NCBI GenBank assembly: GCA_009599575.1
Contig: VWND01000005.1
Span: 434,001-498,000 of the forward strand
Direction of reading: 5' to 3'
DNA length: 64,000 bases
From: Blumeriella jaapii
Lineage: Eukaryota > Ascomycota > Leotiomycetes > Helotiales > Drepanopezizaceae
In this document: positions 1 to 11,479 of the stretch, one piece after another
How positions within the stretch are numbered: the first letter of the stretch is position 1
Layout: every line of letters begins with the position of its first letter
Position numbers and translations under genes: made by a program
Notes under the pieces: model-generated
The model's input: the letters and a program-made list of their open reading frames with translations, nothing else
Told to the model about the DNA's origin: nothing
The model's database searches: none

Positions 1-171
1 GCTTTTCTCGTGTTGCTGGTTATTCGCATGTACGTCTTGTCTTCTATCAAGATCCCAGTACCCGCGAATTGGCCTTGGATTTATAGACGTCACTATCCAC
101 ACCAACGCTGGGAAACAGTAGGCGCCATTGGAATCTTATGGGGAAAGGGGTTTGCAGTATCAAAGCCTTAA
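1..171 (+). CDS. C-terminal end of a gene cut by the left edge
   Basis: Frame 1 is open from the first base to a TAA at 169-171, giving about 56 residues. The stretch opens with a hydrophobic segment (FLVLLVI) and continues with a basic, aromatic tail containing PWIYRRHYPHQRWE. This reads like the last membrane segment and cytosolic tail of a membrane protein whose body lies left of the window. I do not recognise the family. The absence of stops in a short stretch is weak evidence by itself; the non-random composition supports it a little. Confidence 0.4.
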   Translation, partial: AFLVLLVIRMYVLSSIKIPVPANWPWIYRRHYPHQRWETVGAIGILWGKGFAVSKP

Positions 172-826
172 TGCTCATCTCCCTCGCATCAAGTATCTCA
201 TATCCTAAGATCTATTTCCAATGCAAAACATCTCTTCATTGGAATGAAGAGAACTTTCTCTACCTTTGACATCAACCTCATTAAACTTGGCTACCTTCTA
301 ACCTCACATAGTGTAACCTCCTTAAAGGCGTTGTACAAGTCCAACACGCCACCGGCTACCCACTTCCTAGTTTCGTACCTGGAGATTGCGTGGTCCTTGA
401 GACATTTCTCTACTATCAACTGTGCTATAAAGCTTATAATTAAGACTACAGTCTCTGCCCCTATTTGATTCGCTTCACATTCGGCCTGTATAGGAAAATG
501 CTAGCGAGACTAGTTTTCTCAACTCCAGCAGTTGGCGACTCTGCAGTTAATTGTGAAAGTGAAGATACTGTGCAAGCCACCAATTTTCCCCTTTTTCTCA
601 CCAAGTATTGAAGCTTTCCGCGTGGGATTTCGTCATGTACCTCGAACTCAAACGACAAATATACTGTTGAATGATGACCTCTCTGGGCCAACAAGAAAAA
701 CTGCATGACATCACCTAGTAAGTCTCCCTCACGGAAATTGACGGATTTCACCATGGAGCTGACTGTTCCTGAGACGCAGACGGCCAAACCAGAGCCCCTC
801 GCAACATAGAATCCCAAGAACTCACA
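172..826. other. intergenic, one unsupported minus-strand ORF
   Basis: No recognisable gene. A 126-codon open frame on the minus strand (461-841) has no family resemblance and overlaps the first exon of the secreted protein at 827, so I leave it uncalled. Confidence 0.4.
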
Positions 827-1238
827 ATGATGAAATTCCAAGTACGCTTACTTCACTTCACTCCACTCCACTTCACATCCCAACTCTCGCATCCCCCCCC
901 CTTCGCCTCCCTCCCACACCCACCCAGCGCACATCAGCGCCCAAAAAAGGTTCCCAAACCCCCCCAAACTGATTCCCAACGCCCAGCTCCAGCTCGCTCT
1001 CCTCCTAACCCTAACCACCGCTCTCCCCCTCGCCACGAGCCCCTCCACCCTGAACAGCGACCCCTCGCCTGCCGGCGCCGACAACCGCTACATTCTCGTC
1101 TGCCGGGGCACGCTCTCCGCCACGGCCTGCACGACGAACTTCAGCGCGCGGTGCTCGAGCGACGGCGGCTTTTTCGGGCACGCGGCGGATAACGGGCGCG
1201 GGTGCACGAGCAGACAGTGTTCCTGCCGCGAAGCGTAG
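827..1238 (+). CDS. small secreted cysteine-rich protein (effector-like), 2 exons
   Basis: Exon 1 is only 15 nt (827-841, MMKFQ). A 145-nt intron (842-986, GTACGC...CAG) leads to exon 2 at 987-1238. The spliced product is 88 residues. Residues 1 to about 20 form a clear signal peptide (LQLALLLTLTTALPLA). The mature part has six cysteines spaced C-x8-C-x7-C-x16-C-x4-C-x1-C and ends in CSCREA. No transmembrane or GPI tail follows. The 252-nt second exon is in frame with the short first exon, and the splice joins the initiator to the hydrophobic core, which the unspliced frame does not. Small secreted Cys-rich proteins of this size are typical fungal effector or antimicrobial candidates; I recognise no named family. 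The exon is short enough that automated callers would probably miss it. Confidence 0.62.
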
Positions 1239-2124
1239 GCCCGACGTGCTGGGCATGGCGTGGCGGAGGCATGGAGGGGATCTGCATTGTGGTGGTGGGT
1301 TTGGGTTTCCTGGTCTGGATGTCGGGGTTTGGTTTGGTGGGATGTGAGGATTGGCGAGTGTGTTGAGAGTAGAAGCGGACTTGAATCATAGGTGCGTCAC
1401 AAGTGTGATTGTGGGAATGGAGCGATAGGGAAGAAGAGAGCACGTGTGAAGCTGGAACGACGAGAGGGAGGGGGTCTGGCGGAGGTTGTTACTAACGCTC
1501 GTACAGAATCCACGACAGGTTGCAAGTGGGCTGGCTTCGTTCGACTTTGAGAGTGTTTGTTTGGTTTAGGAGCTTGTCCACATCAGGAACGATGCCCTTT
1601 TATGTACCATCGTAATATTATAGACTTTACAATCACACTTAGAACAATCTTAAGATAATGCGCAAGACTGTTATATTATCACGACTTGTTGCTTGCGAGG
1701 GGCGAGTGTGTGTTGTTTTGACTCTTGGGCTTTGCGTGCGAGCGTTTGTCAATTTGCGACTTGATGATACATCTCAGAAGAAAAAAACGTATACATGCAT
1801 CGTACGCAAGAAAATTTGCGGTTCTTGGGCGACTTATGTTGCTTCTCTGCCGTAAGGCGCATTACTCATGTCCTGACAGAAGTAGAAAAGAGCAAATCTT
1901 TTTTTGGCGAGGGACAGACGCAAAAGATACAGCAGGGATAGGAATCTTCGCTGTTGGGTATAACTGCTTTGAAGAAGGGAAGTGAGACAGAAAGTTGTTG
2001 ATTCGGTAGAGGATCCTTCAAATACCGAATCAAGGACTGAGTGAGAAGATCAAATACAGGATGGAAGTTGATTGGATAGCCTCGGTAGGATAGGGCTAAT
2101 GATCGAAAATTAGTTCGCGGATAT
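1239..2124. other. intergenic, no gene seen
   Basis: Spacer between the secreted protein and the 3' end of the kinase gene. Only short open frames without family resemblance. Confidence 0.5.
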
Positions 2125-3516
2125 CTAGGCGGTTGCCAGGTAGGGATGTGCTAATGCCTGGCGTTGATATTATAATTAGCTCAATATCAGCAATATGAGA
2201 TGAACAAAAAAACATACCTCCGCAGCTGTGACTCTCTGGCCGCTTTCAAAGCACACGAGCTTCTCCACGAGACCCTTCGCATCCTCATCCACTCCCGGCA
2301 ACAGTTCCTCCCACGATTTCCCTGGAAACTCTTGATACCACTCAAACGGCGGGGTCGAGAAATTCTCCGCCTCCGGCCACCTCTCTTTTGTCGGCGTCCC
2401 GATCGTCTTGAAGATACTTAGAATCAAGCCTAGTTGATTCCCGTCTTCAGACGTCTCTCTCGACTCGAACAATGTCGTCGGCGGCTTCCGCAGACACTCG
2501 ACGAGCATGGTGCCCGCAGCCCACATGTCGAGACTCGTGCCGTACGCTCGGTTTCCGAAGAGTGTTTCGGAGCGCGGTAGCAGGTTGTGCCTACTTCGAG
2601 CACCTTGTAGTGCGCGGGCTCGTCGACAGCGGAGAACGTCGGATGCCATGCTGTTCCGAAGTCAGAGAGGTACGCTGGTCCTGCCTTGGATGCGAGAAGG
2701 AGATTGGAGGGCTTGATATCGCGGTGAATGATACCCTGCTCGTGTAAATAAGCGAGGGCCGAGAAGAGATCTCTCAAGCAGGACTTGGTGACGGCCTCTG
2801 GGACGCAACCTTGGCCGATGACTTTGGCGAGCGTCAACGGGACGAAAGGGAAGACGAGGACTAAGCGGCTTTCTTGGTCCCTGAAAGTTTCGATAAGCGT
2901 GATGATGGAGGGGTGAGAGAGATGGGTGAGGATCTTGGCTTCACGAGCCGAGTTGTGTGGTTCGACGTTATGGGTTTCGACGATGACTTTGAGAGCGAGC
3001 GTCTTGCACTGGTATACTTCTGATACTAGGCCTGCGGCGGAGTGGTGGCATGATGAGTATTTCCCGATGTGGATGCCCGGGGTGTTGGGTTCTGGGTACG
3101 GGTCGGAGAGGTCTGTCGGTGACTCGTTGATGAGGGCGCTGCACGCTTCATCATAGGCTTCCTGTGATTGTCAGTGTTCGAGCCTTTTAGATGTCCACGA
3201 CCTGGAACAGGACTAGATGAACCGAAGTCCAACAGCCTCACGGCCCAAGATCTGAGCAACACATGATCACGTGATGTAAACATCTTGCGGCTTCGCTCAC
3301 TCTTGATTCCGAAGTATTGTAGGCCTCCGTCTCGACTGCAAACGCGGACTTGTGAGCCGTGCCGGTGGAGCTCAACCCCTTCGCTTCGATGCTGTTCTTG
3401 CTGCGATGAAGTCAGCATGAAACGGGGCCTCTGGACAGGAGCCCTCACAGCTTCTCGATGTTCTGGTACCGGTCCGTCGCGCCCAGCTGCGACCTCCAGT
3501 TGGATGGTGAAGCCAT
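2125..3516 (-). CDS. CDK-like (CMGC) Ser/Thr protein kinase, frame broken by one missing base
   Basis: Four exons on the minus strand: 3449-3516, 3301-3400, 2218-3161 and 2125-2157, encoding about 381 residues. Visible kinase landmarks are the subdomain II lysine in ALKVI, HRDIKPSN (His about residue 202), DFG (about 223), an activation segment ending in CYRAP, LDMWAAGTMLVE, and a C-terminal ALAHPYLATA. The usual GxGxxG loop is absent; the region reads GKYSSCHHSAAGLVSEVY. Yeast Cak1 also lacks this loop, so a Cak1/Csk1-like CDK-activating kinase is possible but not proven. Exon 3 is 944 nt, one base short of a whole phase. The frame breaks at about 2568-2571, right after CYRAP, and the next frame resumes with ETLFGNRAYG. 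Either a consensus error or a recent inactivating deletion. Confidence 0.75.
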
Positions 3517-3580
3517 GTTCGGGTCTGTGGTGTCCTCTCCGCGAGACGGCGCTGGTCTTGTGTACTCCGGCTGGAGGTTA

Positions 3581-3850
3581 GCACGGTACTGTACTGTACT
3601 GTACTGTACCTAGGTAGGAAGGTGGTTCACTCGACAGTAACACACTTTATCGTGCCCAAAGTAAACAAACAACGCGCTTGACGAGTGGGAGATCCGCGAG
3701 CCACCACCACTGCCGAGTGATCAGTCCACACCCGCAACGGCCATCGCCCAGTACCGTACCACGCACCGGAACAGTGACATGACCTCAGACACATTTCCAT
3801 GACAGTAAATCGTAAATCGTCAATCGTCAATCGTCAATCGTAAATCGTAA
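3581..3850. repeat. short tandem strings upstream of the kinase
   Basis: 3586-3608 is a run of TACTG/GTACT units. 3802-3848 is a degenerate array of an AATCGT(A/C) heptamer. Both lie between the divergent kinase and Syp1-like genes. Confidence 0.6.
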
Positions 3851-4112
3851 GTATACTTAGCGTTTATGCATGAAATTGCATCTGGTGAGATTTGCATGGA
3901 TGGGATTGCTTGGCGGTAGATCTGCCTCGTGGGCCGCGTCTTCCTCTCCCAAGCACCTGAACAGTTTCCCTCCCGTCGACCACGTCGAGCTCTTGCTATC
4001 ACCAGCGCTACATTCGTCGCATATATAGCTTCTGTATCCATAGACCCCGGACTACTATGCGCAGTCGCCGCGCTCGGCTCTGAGTGTCCGACATTACCCT
4101 CCCAACGTCACA

Positions 4113-6954
4113 ATGGACGCCTTGTCGCGTACAGAGTATCCTGCGATACTGGTGAGCCGCAAGCAACCCAAAGAGCCGCGTCGTCGCCCGAGTCTCTGCT
4201 AATCGAAGCGAAGGAGCGCTTGAACCCCATCGCTGCATCTGCAAAGGTCAGTGAGCGGGTAAAGAGGATCCACAAGGTCAACGTGGAGGTGGCCGACTGG
4301 CTTGTGGTAATGGCGAATCGAGGGCAGACGTGCAGCAGATCCCGCTCACACCGTAGCAGGAACGCCGGAAGGTGGAAGATGCCTATGCCACGAGTCTGCG
4401 GAAGCTGGCAAGAAGGCCGTTGGGAGATGCTGGCCAGGACCTGGGGTACGTCTTCGAGTTGGGGCCTCGCACGGCAGCTGACGGCTCACAAAAGGATTCT
4501 GGATGCGCCCTGGAAGAAGATCATCGCCTCGACGGAGGAAATCGCCAAATCGCACTCGATGTTTGCAGACCGCATAAACACGGATGTCGAATTGCCCTTG
4601 CGCAATTTCTGGGTCGAGAACCGCGAGATGGCAGGATTCCCTACCATACAAGGCAATCTGAGTAGCATGGCAAAGGAACTAGAGGATGCTCAGAGCAAGT
4701 GTGATAAGCTAAGCCAGAAGGGAGGAAAGGCGAGTGCTCAGAAGGTCGACGCGGCTGCGGCAAGGTTGCAGACGGCCTCCTCGCAATGGAACAGCCAAGC
4801 ACCTTTTATTCTCGAAACTCTGCAATCCGTGGACGAGAGCCGGCTGAACCAGCTACGAGATGTCCTTACCCAGTATGAAACACATGAGATGGACAACCTC
4901 ATCCGGTGTCAACAAATCTCAGAGAGCGCATTGCATGTGCTGGTGGAGGTTGATACCTCGATCGAAATCGTGCAATGGGCACAAGCTGTTGTGGCCGGCA
5001 GACCAGTCCTGGACAGAAGGTCCGCGGCCAGACAATCGTCATCCATAGCAGAAGGTTCTCCGGGTGGCAATGCCCACTCGCAACCACCTGCTGCTCCCGC
5101 GTCCGCACATGCCGACAACCAAAGCGAGCATTCCGGAAAACAAGAGCACGGTAAGGCCAAGCAGTTGCGCTGAACACCCACGGCTTGAAGCCGCCCAAAC
5201 TTGAGGTGCGACGAGAGCACATGCTAAATTGCGTATAGAATCAAGGATCAAACGAGGTTTTGGTACGATCTTGGGCCGCCGACGACAAAGTGTTGGGTAT
5301 GGACGGGCCCCATCGCCCAGCAAAGGACTCTCGCCATTCGGTGGTCGAAACCCAGGAAGCAGAGACGGAAGACCGAATCTGTCCCCAAGACCTTCGTCTT
5401 ACAATCTGCAAAATCCGACAGCTGACAACCGCCTTTCTTCACTTGCTGAATCTCCCCAGCCGTCCAGCCCAATTGCCCAGACCAATGGCCATGGAAACAA
5501 CACCCATCCGGATTCCAACGATGGTCCGTCGTCACACGCACCTAATGGTTCTCCAAATCTTCTCGAGTCGTCGGAAAATCAAGCACCGCCTGGTCTACCT
5601 CCGTCTCATGCAAAAGCTGCCAATGAGAGAGATTCAGAGGGATTTTCTGTGCCTGCTGCTCTGAACGACCCAATATCTCAATTACAGCAGGACATAGCTG
5701 CGGAGAACGAACAACCCCAATACAACGTTGCCATTCGCCCAGACCCCATACCCGAACAAGATGCAGACGCTCAAGCTGCCTTGGCTAATGTTGCTAATAC
5801 GCTCAAATCTGCAAATGTGCCAAGCCGCTTAACTGGCACGGTGAGGGGACGACGGGACGCCCGACACACTATCTCTGGCCCTCAAGCATCGAAGTCTCTT
5901 GATGTGGCAAGCCCGTCCATCAATAATCTGCCCTCTCCCGGCGTTGCGCCTGGCCGAGCTGCTGCTCTTGCGGCTCTATCTAGCGAACAAACATTTGCAT
6001 CAACTGCCTCCGATGCTACATCCATCCGATCTGGGCAATCGTGGACACACAAGCCAGTGGCTAAACATTTCGAAACCCATGCGCCCGGCTTGCATGCTTC
6101 GGTCATTGAGACGTTGACCGCGACTTTCAAGGACCTCGAGGTCCAGTCGTTGAAGGTGACTGGGGAAATTGCCTTGATCCACAACAAAGTGGCCGAGGAT
6201 ACCTCTCTTCCGAGTAAGTCGAAGCTGTGCCTTTGGAATTCTGTAATGCTGACAGCGCCAAAGCCAAAGAGACGTTTCGCATAGATGATTCCTCAAACAT
6301 GGAGGCGCTTACAGAAAATAGGACATTCGTCCATCGTCTCCTTGAAGACAAGCCGAATGAGTTCACTGTGGACCTCGCGCATGTTTCTGCGAAGCCTACC
6401 ATCGCTTTCTCATACCAGGTCCGCCTCACGAAACTAACCTGGCTGCACAAGCACCCATTATCTTCCGACCCGCATGGAAGACCGACAAAAACAATCTAAT
6501 GCTAGTCTACCATTATAGCTTGAATCCAGCCTTCAGCTCTCAGCCTGTCACTTTCAAGAACGTGATCTTGGTTGCACATCACACGGGTGCTAGAGCCACG
6601 GGCTGTCAAACCAGGCCGAATGGTACTCACAGTACAGCCAATTCCCGGGTCATCTGGCGTCTGGGTGATGTGACTCTCAACAACACAATGCAGAAGGTAA
6701 TCTGCAAATTATCCGGGGTGGAAGGAGCCATGCCGGAGGCAGGGCACCTCGAAATGCGATGGGAGGTGGACTCGCCGCCGGTTGGAAATGGCTGCAGCAT
6801 TTCTAGATTCGACCCCAAGGGCAAGGGCAAAGAGGAAAACGATGATCCGTTTGCAGACGAGGACGCCGATCCATTGGCCGTGCCGCAGGTGGGAAGCTGG
6901 GTTGCGCTCCCTGTGCATAGGAAGCTGGCGACTGCTCAATACGAGGCGCGATAG
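4113..6954 (+). CDS. SYP1: F-BAR / muniscin endocytic adaptor, Syp1 (FCHo) type, one-base frame break
   Basis: Six exons: 4113-4151, 4214-4306, 4360-4445, 4495-5150, 5239-6213 and 6264-6954; introns 49-88 nt, phases consistent. About 846 residues. The N-terminal 270 or so residues are an EFC/F-BAR helical domain: start MDALSRTEYPAIL, then ADWLVERRKVEDAYA, PWKKIIASTEEIA and a coiled region. A long Ser/Pro-rich disordered linker follows (about residues 290-520). The C-terminal muniscin mu-homology domain contains KVICKLSG and the acidic DPFADEDADP. Members of this family mark early sites of clathrin-mediated endocytosis at the plasma membrane. In exon 6 the frame changes at about 6422-6427: AFSYQVR is in one frame and HETNLAAQAPIIF, the expected continuation, is in the next. 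One base is missing. The acidic linker and both end domains are otherwise intact. Confidence 0.85.
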
Positions 6955-8162
6955 GGTTGTAATGGACGGGGGTTGCACCGGGGGCTTAATTGAGACGGGG
7001 GAGCATTGGGTGCTTTTTGCATGAGCGAGCGAGATACATGAGGCTGCGAGAGGAGAATGTGGTCGGTGTAACGACGATCGCGTAATTTGACATTTCGCAC
7101 AGCGCAATACCATGTCGATTTTCAGCAAGGCATCATTCATTCCTTCATTTTGCTTTTCTTTTTCTTTCGGGGCTTGCTTCGGAGGTGCTTTTGGGGTAAG
7201 CTTTCATCGCTTCACTTCGTCTCGCGGTCGGATCTTCTTCTCTCAGATCTCGTCTCACGGAAACCGACACCCCCCTCCACATATCCCAACCCAATCGACG
7301 GCGCACCTAAGCCAGCACGGCGTAGTGGCCAGGTACATAGGTACAGAGGTCACCCTGCTAGGTGGATTCGCACAATCGCCACTCGCAGGCGGGTTCGGGG
7401 CTGACGAGCCGTCGAACCCACCGAACCACACAGGACACGACACCATTTGAAACGCCGCAGAGAGATGGCTGCGTTTCCGCCGACGGAAGGCTGGTGTTCC
7501 TTTGCTAGGTTTTGCACTAGTCATTCTGGGGGTTGTTAGGGCGAGGGGAAGCGAAGCGGGGAGAGGGGGGTTGATCACGTCGAGGATGTTGAGTCGCTAA
7601 ATAAGCGAGCACGAGGGCGCGGAAGAGATTCGCGGATGTACTGTATACTGTATGTAAGGTACATAGAGTACAGTAGGACTGACAACACCACAAACTTACA
7701 AGACCCGTCGGAAACGAGACGTTCCTGGACTGAAAACCCGCCCTTCTGAAAGCGCCATCCTTTCTGTGAATGCTGCGTCTGTCCAGCAAGTCGATCTTCC
7801 GCGTGACGTGCGCTAGAGAGCGGCGTGCTCTGACGACGTGTGTGCTGTAGATGCCAACGAGCGTTCTGGTCGACCTTAATATCGGATTCGGCAAATGGCA
7901 CAACGGCAACACAACGGGATGGACGAGGGGCCTGCTTCGCTTCTCACGAGAGGAAGAAACGGACAAAGGGGTGAGGTCCAAACGGGTATCCAACGTTGGA
8001 TGAGCCGCGCCAGGAAAGCAAGGACGAGGGATGTCAAGGACATCTACCAAGCAGGTGCAAGAAAGGGGCGCTCCAACTCCAACTCCCGTCTCGAAGAAGG
8101 CCAGAGCCCGCCATGCAAGTACCAGTGTGGAAAGCACCCGCATCAAATCGGCAACACCAGCG
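6955..8162. other. intergenic, no convincing gene
   Basis: Spacer between the convergent 3' ends of the Syp1-like gene and the coiled-coil gene. Several open frames on both strands lack family resemblance. 7635-7675 holds a cluster of GTAC-type strings. Confidence 0.45.
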
Positions 8163-10878
8163 TCAAACAGCCACGCTCCTCCGCGCCTCCTTCAGCCCAG
8201 CAGCACTCCCCTCGACCGCGCTCTTCAAGCCCGCCATCTTGGCATTGAAGCTCTTGACGAAGCCCTGCACGTACTCCTTCACCTCCTGCAAGTCCTGGAA
8301 GACCAGCGGCACGCCCTGTGTGATCCTATCCACGTCCTCCTCGAGCTCCCTGATGCTCTTCTTCATGCTCTTCGTCTTGTCCGCGCTCCTCGCGCGCTCC
8401 GCCTCGTGGGCTTTCCGCAGCGCCTCGAACTTGCACGTCATCTTCTCCTCGAAGAGCAGTTCGCGCTCGCGGGCAGCCCGCTCGGAGGCCTGGCGGCACT
8501 TTTCCGCGTGCCGCAGGTTCGCCTCGACCTGTTCCGTGATGGTCTTCCGGAACTCGAGATTGCTGTTGCGTTGGCGCTGGAGCTCTTCGGTGTGCAATTG
8601 GGACTGCGCTTCGAGGTCGTGGCACTCCTCTTCCCTCCTGGCGTTGGCGTGTTCAAGCTCTTGGATTCTCGTCTCGGCTTGAGCACGGTGCTCAGCAGAT
8701 TCCGCGGTTTGCTTCTCTAATTTCTGTACCCTGGCTAGCATTTCCGAGTGAAGGTCCTGGGATTCCTGGACACGTGCCCCTAGCTGCGCCAGCTGCGATT
8801 CGAGCTGCAGCTTTTGCTCCCTCGACTCCGAAAGACGAGACTCTAGTCGAGAGCTAAGTTTTTTAAACTCCTGGCGCGAGTCTTCGAGTTCTTTGATTCT
8901 GTTTTCAGCCCCCACCCGTTCCTCTCTAGCCGAGGCCATCTCCTGTCCCAGCTCGCTCAACCCCATACAAAGATCGGAGTGCGCTTGCTCGTATCTCTTA
9001 TTCGTTCCCTGCAAGCTCATGATTTCGATATCTGTTTGTCCTCGAAATGCCTTAGATTGCTCGTTGAGCTTTGTGACAAGGACATTCAGATCATCAATAT
9101 GATTGAGATTGCGGTGATCGGACCGTGCTATTGTGTCCGTCATCTTGCCCAGCTTGCTCTTACAGCTTTCGGTCATTCTCGTGACCCGAGATTCGACTTC
9201 GTCAATTCGGTTCCCGATTTCGCTTTCCGACTTGTCAAGGTGGTCTGCGATATCCTTCAACAGGTCGCCAAGCCGGTCCTCCGATGTTTCGACTGTGTTC
9301 TTCAGGTCGGCGGCTAGCTCTTTCACATGGTCCTTTGAGTGCCTTATATCCGAATCAAGCTGCTCGAGTCTTTCTGCGTTTAACGTGATGCGCTTTTCTG
9401 AAGCCGCTTGTCGTGACTCTACCACACTCGCCCGCACCGAGACAGCGTGTGCCTCGTTCTCCAAGGCAGCCATATACTGGGCCCTCAAGGAGGCCAAGTT
9501 GGTCGCCGGGATGCTATTCGCAAACACCGCAGAATCATTGTCTTGGAAAGGAAAGTCGGTGCCAATGTCTTTGCTTTTAGCCGAATCTATGCTATCGTTA
9601 CACGCTGCTCCATTGTACACCGGGTTGGCTAGTTTTGCCTGTAGAACTTGCTGGTGAGGCTTGCTTCTCAGATGATTCTCCACTCCGGCTGAGATTGGTT
9701 TGAAGCTTTTGTCGCAATCCGCGCATTTTATCCGTCCGTTGTCTGGTACGACAGAGCTGCCGGGGTACTTCTCCCTGAGATTGACCACAATATCGTGAAC
9801 ATAAGGGAGTGACGTATCCTGTCAACGCGTTAGCGAGTATTAGGTTTGGAGTTTGGCTAAAGACCCGAACACCTTTCTCTCCTCATTAAGCAGAACGTTT
9901 CTTCCTTTTTGATAACACTGTTCTCTAGAGCCTAATGTCCCCGAACACAGTGAAAGTTTGAGCGACGCAGGCTTCTCCGAGTTCAGTCTGCTAGGCGCAG
10001 ACCTCCTCCTCGATGCTGATAGCGGGCTCTCTGGACGCATCCTCTTGGGAGACCGCTTAGGCGTCGAGTTGGCATATCTCTGCGGACTTATAGAACCAAC
10101 GCTACTACCGAAATCACTCGCAGCAAGCTCTCCCGGCCTGCTTCTCTTGCGACTCGGCGACTGAGCCACGCTTTTTTCGTCGGCAAAGGTGGTAAAGGGA
10201 CGGCACCCCGAGTCATGGCTTCGTAGGCTGCCTGGTGGCCTAGAAAAGAAGAAGCGTCAGCTATTGTTGATGTGAGTACTTGCACTCGAAGACAGAGTCC
10301 TGCAGTCCGGCAAACTCACGGGCTCGCTCAATTGACTCCTGCTGGCGGCTATGCGGCTCGTAGTCTGGGCCCTCCGCCCATTGTTTCCGTCCAATAGGCG
10401 TCCCTTCATCCTCCACTTCCTCTTCCTCACCTCCGTCCTCCTCCCTGCTGAACTCGGCGATCGTATCATAGTACTCGCCCGTCCCCTCATGTCCATCACC
10501 TTCCACATCCTCTTCCTCTCGCACCTCAGTACCCCCCTCTCCCTCTCCCTCTTCCTCTTCCTCTTCTGCTTCCTCTCGCAGCTCAGTACCGCCCTCCCCC
10601 TCCCCCTCTTCCCGCACCGGATCCGCCAACCGAAATCCTCTCGCGCCATTAAGACTGAGCAGCCGCAGCACCCCATCCATCTTCATGCGCCGGATGCAGG
10701 CCACAATGAAGCGCCGCTCCTCCGCGTACTCGAGCTGCGTCGCCTGGCTCCCGTCGCAGAACTCGAGCTGGCAGAGACGGGTCAGCGTCGAACCGGCCAC
10801 GCAGTCGTCCGCGGCCAGCTTCTCGCCGCGGAGGTATTGGACGACGAAGGAGGAGATCGCGTCGTGCGACAGAGCCAT
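8163..10878 (-). CDS. coiled-coil protein with a C2H2 (U1-like) zinc finger, unknown function
   Basis: Three exons: 10280-10878, 9873-10239 and 8163-9818, total 2622 coding bases and 873 residues, all phases consistent. The N-terminal 85 or so residues (MALSHDAISSFVVQYL...) form a globular segment. A strongly acidic Glu/Gly tract follows (about residues 95-160), then a basic Ser/Arg region (QSPSRKRSRPGEL, SPKRSPKRMRPES). One zinc finger has the form C-x2-C-x13-H-x5-H (CADCDKSF...NHLRSKPH), about residue 340. The remaining 450 or so residues are almost continuous coiled coil, SMC-like in look. A nuclear structural or DNA-associated role is conceivable, but I recognise no named family. An upstream in-frame start at 11145 would add a low-complexity leader and is less likely. 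The next gene (11480-14177) is also a long coiled-coil protein on the same strand. Confidence 0.75.
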
Positions 10879-11479
10879 TGCGGTGCGGCGGCGGCGGGGA
10901 AAAGGCTGGCCGTCGTCGTGGGAGGCCCTTGCAGTACATGGAAGGTGCTGTGTGTATTGTTTGGGTGGGGGAGGGGAATCATGTGTTGACGTGACGCGAC
11001 GGTGGTCGTGGCGGCGCGCGCACGAGATTGTGGCGCTGCACGTGGTGTCATGTGATGTGATGTGATGTGAAGGAGGGAACTCTAGAGTCGAGATGTCCTG
11101 TACAGTACAAGTAGAAATGCTCTCGATTTCCAATATCATTAACAAGAGGCAAGGCCGGCATACTGCAAGGAGAAAGAACCCTTGCTATTCGTGCACACCG
11201 GCCCATCTTGATTTGTCTACCGACATACAGTACAGTATCTACCCAACGCCACCAGTATCTGACAATCTCTTACTTGACCAACATTTTCGAGGAATTCTCT
11301 ACTATACAGCTTTTGCATTTCCTCGCGGCCCCAGGACAGTACGTGTTTCCGCCCAGATCCCAGCCTGCGCCGCAAACGCCAGCCCCCAATGCAGTTTTGA
11401 GTCCGGCGAACAGCCCCCATGTACAGATACAATGCGTCCCGCTAAATCAGACCAGCCCGGCAAGTGAGGAAGAAGAACA
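10879..11479. other. spacer between the two coiled-coil genes
   Basis: About 600 bases holding GTAC-type strings at 11099-11108 and 11224-11236, and presumably the promoter of the gene at 8163-10878. No other gene seen. Confidence 0.5.

Noticed and set aside
461..841. 126-codon minus-strand ORF
   Set aside because: No family resemblance and it overlaps the first exon of the secreted protein.
3929..5173. 414-codon open frame as the Syp1-like start
   Set aside because: It reads through three introns in the F-BAR domain; the spliced model starting at 4113 restores the conserved sequence in phase.
6419..6480. Intron in the muniscin domain using the AG at 6480
   Set aside because: It keeps the frame but deletes the expected NLAAQAPIIFRPAWK block; a one-base deletion explains the data better.
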